Shown here: piece by piece, positions 57,817 to 64,000 of the stretch | Numbering within the stretch: the first letter of the stretch is position 1 | How the letters are laid out: the number at the start of each line of letters is the position of its first letter | NCBI GenBank assembly: GCA_016703605.1 | Contig: JADJBU010000002.1 | Coordinates: forward strand, 558,001 to 622,000 | Reading direction: 5' to 3' | Length of the DNA: 64,000 nt | DNA from: Candidatus Villigracilis adiacens | Lineage (GTDB): Bacteria > Chloroflexota > Anaerolineae > Anaerolineales > Villigracilaceae | The notes under the pieces: model-generated | Told to the model about the DNA's origin: nothing | Seen by the model: the letters and a program-made list of their open reading frames with translations, nothing else | Databases searched by the model: none | Translations under genes and position numbers: made by a program

Positions 57817-58752
57817 ATGAATAACAAATTCAGCAAATCCTATTTCAAAGCCAGTATGAACGATCCGCATATTCCGCCCATGGCGTGGTTTGTCTTTGCG
57901 ATTATTACGATGGGCGCGGTCAAGACTGCCTTGCTGTTGGACGCAATGAAAATCCCCGACTTTGTGATCGGCGGAGTTGTGCTCGCGTTGACCGGCATCG
58001 CAGCCTACTTTTTATTCGCCATCAAAATCGCATCTCAATGGGAAAAGGTCGTCGTCCTGCGGCTTGGCAAATTCAAGGGCTTGAAAGGTCCCGGCTTGTT
58101 CTGGCTGATTCCCATTGTGGATACAGCCGTCATGTGGATCGATCACCGCGTAACGGTCACATCTTTTTCCGCTGAAAAGACGCTCACCAAAGACACCGTG
58201 CCGGTGGATGTGGATGCGGTCCTGTTCTGGGTCGTGTGGGACGCAGAGAAAGCCGCGCTCGAAGTAAACGATTATCAGAGCGCAATTTCATGGGCGGCGC
58301 AGACCGCACTGCGTGAGATCATCGGTCAGATGAACTTGGCGGACATTCTCGTGGGACGCGCGAAGATGGATGAAGAACTGCAAAAGATCATCGACGAGCG
58401 CACCACACCCTGGGGTGTCACCGTTCAATCGGTCGAGATCCGCGATGTGGTCATCCCGCAGGTGCTGGAGGATGCCATGTCGCGCCAGGCGCAGGCGGAG
58501 CGCGAACGCCAGGCGCGCCTGATCCTCGGCGAGTCGGAAAAGCAGATTGCGGCATCTTTTGCGGAGGCTTCGCAGGCGTATATCAATAATCCGACCGCTT
58601 TACACCTGCGCGCCATGAACATGCTCTTCGAAGGTTTGAAGGAGAAAGGCGCGCTGGTGATTGTGCCATCGTCGGCAGTCGATACGATGAACCTTGGCGG
58701 GATGAGCGGGATGGTGTCGATGGCGCAGAACAACCTGCCAAAGGAAAAATGA
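57817..58752 (+). CDS. SPFH/Band 7 slipin-family membrane protein
   Basis: 311 residues. Two N-terminal membrane segments (about 20-42 and 48-70) precede a band 7 domain: WEKVVVLRLGKFKGLKGPGLFWLIPIVDTAVMWIDHRV, FWVVWDAEKAALEVNDYQSAISWAAQTALREIIGQMNLADIL and the coiled tail SRQAQAERERQARLILGESEKQIAASF. Stomatin/slipin proteins scaffold membrane complexes. It follows the GntR gene by 30 bp. Confidence 0.93.
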   Translation: MNNKFSKSYFKASMNDPHIPPMAWFVFAIITMGAVKTALLLDAMKIPDFVIGGVVLALTGIAAYFLFAIKIASQWEKVVVLRLGKFKGLKGPGLFWLIPIVDTAVMWIDHRVTVTSFSAEKTLTKDTVPVDVDAVLFWVVWDAEKAALEVNDYQSAISWAAQTALREIIGQMNLADILVGRAKMDEELQKIIDERTTPWGVTVQSVEIRDVVIPQVLEDAMSRQAQAERERQARLILGESEKQIAASFAEASQAYINNPTALHLRAMNMLFEGLKEKGALVIVPSSAVDTMNLGGMSGMVSMAQNNLPKEK

Positions 58753-59054
58753 TTCGGCGAACAGGCGCAATGGTCGATGGACCTTGCCTGTAACAAGGAA
58801 AAACGTTCCGAGGGTTTATGTTTTCCTTTCGATTTGCGCAAAAGCCTTCGAGACGGTAATTTCGGATAAAGTCGAATAAACGTAACTGCTCAGCCTGCTC
58901 ATTCTCGATTGTCATTTCGAGAAATCTTTTTGGGGTTGTCCAAGATTTCTCCTCGCTTCGCTCGTCGAAATGACAAGCCGCTGAGCAGTTACGAATAAAC
59001 AGTATCAGTTATCGACGCGCGTTTCATGTGAAACGCGCCTGAAAGGAAAATATC
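58753..59054. other. 302-bp spacer holding a MITE, no gene seen
   Basis: The gap between the slipin and SdpI genes contains the IS66-like MITE (58882-58992) and a ribosome-binding region (GAAAGGAAAATATC) before the SdpI start. A GCGTTTCATGTGAAACGCGC palindrome around 59016-59038 lies just before the gene. Confidence 0.6.
58882..58992. mobile_element. MITE, IS66-type ends, copy 1
   Basis: GTAACTGCTCAG at 58882-58893 and CTGAGCAGTTAC at 58981-58992 form 12-bp perfect TIRs. The 8-bp duplication GAATAAAC flanks it on both sides (58874-58881 and 58993-59000). GTAA ends with 8-bp duplications are typical of IS66-family elements. No transposase inside. Interior includes a second inverted pair GTCATTTCGA/TCGAAATGAC. 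Confidence 0.8.
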
Positions 59055-59705
59055 ATGTCCACAAAAGCAACTACCCTGATTGTTCTCAGCCTGGTCGCGA
59101 TTGCCCTGGTCGCAGGCGTCGTGTTGTGGCGGCAATTGCCCGACCAAATGGCATCCCATTGGAACGCCAATGATGAGGTGGACGGCTATATGTCCAAATC
59201 CAAGGGCGTATTCCTGATGCCGCTCATCACGCTTGGAATGCTTGGGCTGTTTCTCGCGCTTCCCAGCATGGACCCGCTCAAGGCGAACATTGCGGAGTTT
59301 CGCGGAACATTCAACCTGTTCATCGTGTTTATCAGCGTCTTTATGTTGTACATCCACGCATTGACGCTTGCATGGGGACTCGGCTACCAGAATTTCAAGA
59401 TGAGCGCCGCCATGCTGCCCCTCCTCGGCGTGTTATTCATCTTTATTGGGTATATGCTCAGGCAGGCAAAACGCAACTTCTTTATCGGCATCCGGACTCC
59501 ATGGACTCTCTCAAGCGATTCCGTCTGGGACAAGACGCATCGCCTCGGCTCGGTCCTGTTCATGGCGTCGGGAGTTTTATCCATCGTCGGAGGTTTGTTT
59601 GGCGGAGCAACCGCCATCTGGTTGATATTCATTCCACTGATCGGTTCAACGTTGGCGCTTGTCGTTTACTCATACCTGCTTTATCGTAACGAGACGAAGG
59701 CGTGA
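59055..59705 (+). CDS. SdpI family membrane protein
   Basis: 216 residues with about six membrane helices. WRQLPDQMASHWNANDEVDGYMSKSKGVFLMP is a DUF1648-type motif and GIRTPWTLSSDSVWDKTHRLGS is the SdpI signature. In Bacillus SdpI gives immunity to the toxin SdpC and signals to SdpR; no toxin gene is evident here. AAAGGAAA precedes the start. Confidence 0.9.
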   Translation: MSTKATTLIVLSLVAIALVAGVVLWRQLPDQMASHWNANDEVDGYMSKSKGVFLMPLITLGMLGLFLALPSMDPLKANIAEFRGTFNLFIVFISVFMLYIHALTLAWGLGYQNFKMSAAMLPLLGVLFIFIGYMLRQAKRNFFIGIRTPWTLSSDSVWDKTHRLGSVLFMASGVLSIVGGLFGGATAIWLIFIPLIGSTLALVVYSYLLYRNETKA

Positions 59706-59749
59706 CGGGAAACCCCGGCGCCCGTTTCACATGAAACAAAGGAATTGCC

Positions 59750-59977
59750 ATGGACGCTGAAATTCAAAAATGGGAATACCAGGTGCTGACCATTGGAAGC
59801 ATGTTCGGCACCAAAGACGAAGCCATCGAAGAAACCCTGAATTCCTGGGGCGAAGAGGGCTGGGAGGTTACGCATGTTTACACGCCGGAGAATAGCGGCA
59901 AGGTCACCATCGTTGCCAAGCGCCCATTGACGCGGGAAACCCTCCGCCGCAGGTCAATGCCGCAGCCGACTCGATAA
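59750..59977 (+). CDS. Small protein, DUF4177-like
   Basis: 75 residues. QKWEYQVLTIGSMFGTKDEAIEETLNSWGEEGWEVTHVYTP has the W-x-Y and LN..G.EGWEVV pattern of DUF4177 proteins, whose function is unknown. It is the last gene of the GntR-SPFH-SdpI operon; a GTTTCACATGAAAC palindrome lies just before it. Confidence 0.75.
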   Translation: MDAEIQKWEYQVLTIGSMFGTKDEAIEETLNSWGEEGWEVTHVYTPENSGKVTIVAKRPLTRETLRRRSMPQPTR

Positions 59978-60204
59978 CACACCTTACGCGGGGGGCGTCA
60001 CGCATAAGAGTCATCTCGTTTCGTATGATGCGGCGCATATCATTCTCGTATGAAGACTGCGTAACATCAAGACCATCGCTGCGATTTCGGAGAAATTCGC
60101 AGCGACAAAACCCAGGGGGACGAATCGGCTTGATGGACGGGCGCAGGGAACAGGTCAGATTGAAGCGACAACGAAATAGAACAAATGTTCTAAAATCAAG
60201 TAAC
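59978..60204. other. Intergenic, no convincing gene
   Basis: A 227-bp gap. ACACCTTACGCG at about 59990 resembles the CTCACCTTACGCA MITE end, but no right end is seen. A short open frame from 60025 has no recognisable content and crosses the terminator. Confidence 0.5.
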
Positions 60205-60241
60205 AAAAATCGGGCGTCTTACAATCGCCCGATTTTTGTTA
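60205..60241. terminator. Bidirectional terminator
   Basis: CAAAAATCGGGCG and CGCCCGATTTTTG form a 13-bp stem, serving the SdpI operon and the convergent PEP/pyruvate-binding gene. Confidence 0.85.
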
Positions 60242-62614
60242 CTCCATGCTTGAAGGCACTTTGCCCGAGAGAGTTGATTCACGTTTCTGCGCCGACATAC
60301 CCCCGCTCAGAAACGCAACGGCGCGGCTTTTATGCGCGTCCATGATTAAATCCATGCGGGCATCAATGCGATAATCTTTTACAGCGATCAACTTCAACGC
60401 CGCCACAACCCGCGGGTTACCGGCCTCAATGAACTCGTTGAGCCGGTTCGGCGTGCTGTAGAAAAAATTGCGATTGAAGATCGCGCCTTCTTCATCAAGG
60501 AATACGCCAAGGGGATAAATGTTGGCTTCCATCAAATCCTGAAAAAAGTGTGTGCCGAATGACGGTTCGGGCGATGCGCCAACTTCCTCGCCTGCAAGTT
60601 CCACCAACGCGCGCGCGTTGTAGATATCACCGTAGGCGACATGCACGCCCAAATCCGGCGTGGATGTGCCCCAGCGCCCGGGTCCGACCGCGATAAAGGT
60701 CTGATCCTTCAAGGCAGCATTCAACCGCCCGATGGCGCGTTCCAGTTGCGCGCGCTCCGACTGCGTTTCAAGCTTGAAATACCCTTCAGATGGGACGAAG
60801 AGAACATATTTAATGTTCTCGACCGCGCCCTGCGGGACCATCGTTTGCGATGAAAAGATAATGTCTTCGGGTTGAAGGTCGGCGGGGATTTGCGCTTCAC
60901 CCGCTTCCTGAATGTGACTCTGCGGCCGGCATTGTAGCAGCGTGATCCGGACTTCAGGCTGCCCATTGGGGTTGATGATCTCGACGGTAAATTCGGTATC
61001 CACGGGCGAGCCGTAATGGGTTTCGAGCAATTTCAACGCGGCGCGCATGGAGGCGGAGAAGGGGGTTCGGGCGAGCAACCCGTCGAAGGTGAGGACCAGT
61101 TTCTCGGTCGAGTCGAGCCGCGAACGGATCGGGGCAAGGTAGCCGTCCTGCTCATTCTGGGCAATGTAGCGAAGCGGTCCAAAGTCCGAAGTCAACACAT
61201 CCCGGGCGGGGAGCGTGTCAAATCGATTCGCATCCAGGTCGATCACATCGAGATATTGCTGCGAATAGCGTTTGATTGCGCGGATATCGGATGAGGAATG
61301 CAGGCGCGGGTGACTGAGCGCGACCAGGCGTGGATAATCGTCGGCGAGCATATCCACGGCGCGCGTACCGAGTCCGCAAACGAGACGCAGGAAGCCTTCA
61401 TCCTGTTTGATCTGCGGCGACCAGCGGTAAAGATTGCGGCTGAAGGCAACGCCTGCGGCATGGGGAAAATAATACCGCCCAATTTTTTCACCTTCGACGA
61501 TCTGGATAAGAATGCCGATGCGTTCATCATAATCGGCGAGTTCCTTCGTATGACGATAGATGAGCGCATCCGGATTCATCACGCTGGCATAGATATGGGC
61601 GATGGCGTTGGTCAGCGCTTCGAGCCGTTCGGCGCGGCTTCCCTGATTCGGAAGGAAGATGCTTTCGTATTTCCCGGCAAACGATGTTCCGAAATTATCT
61701 TCGAGCAGGCTGGACGAACGCACGATCAACGGACGGCTATCGGCTTCAAGCAGGACGCGTTCAAGGCTTTCCACCACTTCGGGCGGAAAACCGCCTTTGT
61801 AGAATTCCTCGCATAACTGGGGGAAATCTGCGCGCATCTGTTCCTCGGGTTTATATTTCTGCCCGTTCCATGCGCCGAGGTCGTTCAGCGACATGAAGTT
61901 ATAAAAAACATCCGAACCCAGATAGTAGGAGACGGGCAGGTTAAATCGATCCCGAATTTCCGGCGGGGCGGTCTCCTGCAAAATACGCATGGCAAGCAGC
62001 ATCCCCGCCGCCTTGCCGCCGATCTTACCGCCGCCGATCTTGCGCCGGTTGATCTCCCGCAGATCTGCCACGGTGAACCACTGGCGGGCGATCCGGATAT
62101 ATTTCAACTGGTCGCTGATCATGGTGCGGATCAAAACCGCGATGATGGCTTGCAGCCGCGCCTCATATTTCTTCTTTTCCCCGGCAGGCATGGACTCTAT
62201 CATCTCCGCCTGTTCGAAGAGCATTCCCTGCGGCGCAAGTTCGGGGTTGACCCAGACGAAATCCGTATCCACACTGCCGCGCTCAGCGAGGACGTTGCGC
62301 ACCAGGTCTTCGAACTCGGAATACGGCAGGTTGTAGGCAAAATAAAAATCGGTCAGCGACTCCTTCACCCGCGTCAGGCGCATCATCCAGATTTCATTCG
62401 ACTCTTCGGTCAGCGGGTCCTTGATATTTTCCAGGCTTTGCGACTCGATCGCTTTGCGTTTGACCTCCTCCTCGAACATCTCCTGGCGGACGATGCCGCG
62501 CGAATACAGGGTCTTGCGCATCTGGTGGCGGATGCGCCCGCTCAGAATGGGGTACTGACTGAGAGCCAGCAGGATGCGCAAAGCGTTGTCGATGGGGAGG
62601 TTTGGAAGGGTCAT
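60239..62614 (-). CDS. PEP/pyruvate-binding (PPDK N-terminal) domain protein
   Basis: 791 residues from MTLPNLPIDNALRILLALSQ (ATG 62612-62614). The longer open frame upstream only runs through the MITE. The centre (about 300-560) is the ATP-grasp nucleotide-binding domain of PEP synthase/PPDK: IVRSSSLLEDNFGTSFAGKYESIFLPN and AHIYASVMNPDALIYRHTKELADYDERIGILIQ. The phosphohistidine and PEP domains of full PEP synthase are absent. The C-terminal third contains FIAVGPGRWGTSTPDLGVHVAYGDIYNARALVELAGEEV. Function unknown. Confidence 0.82.
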   Translation of the reverse strand: MTLPNLPIDNALRILLALSQYPILSGRIRHQMRKTLYSRGIVRQEMFEEEVKRKAIESQSLENIKDPLTEESNEIWMMRLTRVKESLTDFYFAYNLPYSEFEDLVRNVLAERGSVDTDFVWVNPELAPQGMLFEQAEMIESMPAGEKKKYEARLQAIIAVLIRTMISDQLKYIRIARQWFTVADLREINRRKIGGGKIGGKAAGMLLAMRILQETAPPEIRDRFNLPVSYYLGSDVFYNFMSLNDLGAWNGQKYKPEEQMRADFPQLCEEFYKGGFPPEVVESLERVLLEADSRPLIVRSSSLLEDNFGTSFAGKYESIFLPNQGSRAERLEALTNAIAHIYASVMNPDALIYRHTKELADYDERIGILIQIVEGEKIGRYYFPHAAGVAFSRNLYRWSPQIKQDEGFLRLVCGLGTRAVDMLADDYPRLVALSHPRLHSSSDIRAIKRYSQQYLDVIDLDANRFDTLPARDVLTSDFGPLRYIAQNEQDGYLAPIRSRLDSTEKLVLTFDGLLARTPFSASMRAALKLLETHYGSPVDTEFTVEIINPNGQPEVRITLLQCRPQSHIQEAGEAQIPADLQPEDIIFSSQTMVPQGAVENIKYVLFVPSEGYFKLETQSERAQLERAIGRLNAALKDQTFIAVGPGRWGTSTPDLGVHVAYGDIYNARALVELAGEEVGASPEPSFGTHFFQDLMEANIYPLGVFLDEEGAIFNRNFFYSTPNRLNEFIEAGNPRVVAALKLIAVKDYRIDARMDLIMDAHKSRAVAFLSGGMSAQKRESTLSGKVPSSME

Positions 62615-62643
62615 GGCTTCACCTGTGTTCCGTTTGATTCTTT

Positions 62644-62773
62644 GTAACTGCCCAGCCTGCTCATTCTCGATTGTCATTTCGAGTGGCGCGAGGCGCCACG
62701 AGAAATCTTTTTGGCGTTGTCCAGGATTTCTCCTCGCTCCGTTCGTCGAAATGACAAGCCACTGAGCAGTTAC
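62644..62773. mobile_element. MITE, IS66-type ends, copy 2
   Basis: GTAACTGCCCAG and CTGAGCAGTTAC TIRs enclose about 130 bp. Flanks GATTCTTT and GATTCTAT match at 7 of 8 positions, as expected for an aged 8-bp duplication. It carries a nested palindrome TGGCGCGAGGCGCCA absent from copy 1. Confidence 0.78.
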
Positions 62774-62785
62774 GATTCTATAACA

Positions 62786-62824
62786 AAAAAATCCGCCAGG
62801 CATGACTCTGGCGGATTTTTTTGT
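62786..62824 (-). terminator. dnaN terminator
   Basis: AAAATCCGCCAG-GCATGACT-CTGGCGGATTTT is a 12-bp stem with T-tracts on both strands, just after the dnaN stop. Confidence 0.85.
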
Positions 62825-62834
62825 CCATTTGCAA

Positions 62835-63968
62835 TTAGCCCAAATGCATCGGCATGATGACGTGCAGGAAGTTATCGTCGCCCACCGGCTTGACCACTCC
62901 CGGCGCGTTCTGGGCGGTCGTCTCCAGCGCCACGTTCGGGGTCTTGATGACCTCCAGCGCCTCGCGCAGGAACTTGACGTTGAACGCGATCAAAACCCCG
63001 CTGCCGTCCACCGTGGCTTCGACGATGGTCTCGTTCTTGCCGGTCTCTTCAGATGTCGCCGAGATTTCCACTTCGCTCGGCTGCATATCGCCGTTGGATT
63101 GTTTGATATCGAGCCGCGCCACGTTCGACCCCTCGCGGGCAAAGATCTCCGCCTGCTTGCAGGCTTTGAGCAGAGCCGCCGTCGAAACCAGCGTGCGCGA
63201 CTTGTAATTACGCGGAATGATCTGGTGATAGTCGGGGAAGGTCCCGTCGATCAACTGCGAAACGACCTCCACATCCTTCACGCGGAAGAGCACCTGTCCG
63301 CGCTGCTTGGGGACGACCATGTAAATGGGTTCCTCGGGGTCGTGCGCCGCGCGCGCCAGCTCGTTCAACGCCCGAGAAGGGATGATGATATTAATGGCAT
63401 CCTTCACGGCATGAGCCAGCTGCCCCTTGCGCACCGACAGTCGGAAACCGTCCGCCGCAGCCATGGTGACCTTGTCTTTTTCCACCTGCATCAACACGCC
63501 CATCAACACCGGGCGGGCTTCATCGGTCGAAGCCGCGAAGACCACCTGCTGGATCATCTCCTTGAAATCCGCCACATTCAACTGCATCGCGTCCTTCATT
63601 TCGGGCGTGGGCATGGGCGGGAACTCCTGCGCATCGATGCACTTGATATCGTTGTTCGACGAGCCACCCTTCACATGCAGGTTCTGCGTTTTCAAGTCCA
63701 GGGTCAATTGCACCTGATCGCCGGGCAGGGTATTGACCAGGTCTGAAAACGTGCGCGAAGGAACCGTCGTCGAGCCGTTCTCGTCAATGCGCGCCGGAAT
63801 CCAACACGTAATCCCCAATTCCAAATTCGTGGCGGAGAGTCGCAGGCGCCCCTCATCGGTTGCGATCAAAATATTCGATAAAACAGGCAGGGTGCTGCGC
63901 GATGACACCGCGCGCGAAACAATGCTCAGACCCCGGGCAAGATTCTCTTGAAGGACAGTCACTTTCAT
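62835..63968 (-). CDS. dnaN: DNA polymerase III beta subunit (sliding clamp)
   Basis: 377 residues. MKVTVLQENLARGLSIVSRAVSSRSTLPVLSNIL opens domain 1. DGFRLSVRKGQL and FPDYHQIIPRNYKSRTLVST are clamp domain 2 signatures, and the C-terminus NFLHVIMPMHLG is typical. The ring tethers polymerase III to DNA. dnaA and an origin are often nearby but would lie beyond the window. Confidence 0.97.
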   Translation of the reverse strand: MKVTVLQENLARGLSIVSRAVSSRSTLPVLSNILIATDEGRLRLSATNLELGITCWIPARIDENGSTTVPSRTFSDLVNTLPGDQVQLTLDLKTQNLHVKGGSSNNDIKCIDAQEFPPMPTPEMKDAMQLNVADFKEMIQQVVFAASTDEARPVLMGVLMQVEKDKVTMAAADGFRLSVRKGQLAHAVKDAINIIIPSRALNELARAAHDPEEPIYMVVPKQRGQVLFRVKDVEVVSQLIDGTFPDYHQIIPRNYKSRTLVSTAALLKACKQAEIFAREGSNVARLDIKQSNGDMQPSEVEISATSEETGKNETIVEATVDGSGVLIAFNVKFLREALEVIKTPNVALETTAQNAPGVVKPVGDDNFLHVIMPMHLG

Positions 63969-64000
63969 GGTGCGCCTCGCTTAATCAGTGAAAAGTTTTT

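Noticed and set aside
60025..60345. Short open frame after the SdpI operon
   Set aside because: It crosses a strong terminator and the 3' end of the convergent gene and has no recognisable sequence.
62615..62803. N-terminal extension of the PEP/pyruvate-binding protein
   Set aside because: The extra frame translates the MITE and its flanks; the conserved protein begins at ATG 62614.

Overview
The window looks like a chromosomal segment of a Chloroflexota bacterium, probably class Anaerolineae. This is inferred from the overall protein character (long SecA, T-box-controlled thrS, AcnA-type aconitase, NBR1-type Ig lipoproteins, heptamer-repeat-rich spacers) and moderately high GC. No rRNA is present to confirm it. 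I see no prophage, intact IS transposase, CRISPR array or conjugation gene.

Layout. 1-565: 5' part of a methylmalonyl-CoA mutase type large subunit, cut by the window edge. 1075-1896: MerR/GyrI-type regulator with a 19-bp-spacer promoter. 1943-12307 (minus): acnA, the secA-add pair, thrS with a T-box leader, and tRNA-Val(GAC). 12438-19524 (plus): trxA, a TPR/alpha-beta-hydrolase fusion, infC-rpmI-rplT (infC apparently starts at AUA), a macro-domain protein, a SpoU methyltransferase and a DUF711 protein. 19688-22881: two tandem lipoproteins, queG and an XTP/dITP pyrophosphatase. 22983-25501: hydrolase plus histidine kinase.

25562-39390 is a surface-polysaccharide cluster, almost all on the minus strand. 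It holds two sulfotransferases, an O-antigen ligase/polymerase-like protein, a Wzz-like protein, GT2, GT4 and ArnT/PMT-like glycosyltransferases, a flippase, a nucleotide-sugar epimerase and a UDP-sugar dehydrogenase. It is interrupted by a plus-strand nucleotidyltransferase/GNAT pair. It runs on into a minus-strand housekeeping group (uracil-DNA glycosylase, rimI, tsaB, tsaE), followed by a GH1 glycosidase and rlmB.

44123-46591 (plus) is the most interesting block: a ChrB C-terminal-domain protein, an MFS transporter with a frameshift, a DsrE-family protein whose first CxxC cysteine is an in-frame UGA, and a cupin. A hairpin with apical loop AGGUCU lies 20 nt after the UGA, so the third gene is best read as a UxxC selenoprotein. 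46594-53739 holds miscellaneous metabolic and membrane genes. 53840-57222 holds pdxST and a divergent PdxR/MocR regulator. 57346-59977 is a GntR-SPFH-SdpI-DUF4177 operon. The window ends with a PEP/pyruvate-binding-domain protein and dnaN.

A second theme is the density of small repeats. There are 7-bp (some 8-bp) tandem repeats in spacers and inside genes, perfect short palindromes often bounded by GTAG...CTAC, and three MITE-like elements with terminal inverted repeats and target duplications. Two of these have GTAA ends and 8-bp duplications, as expected for IS66-type mobilisation. Several stop codons are supplied by repeats. Four genes carry apparent single-base frameshifts, most of them in or near G/C runs, so indel sequencing error must be considered.
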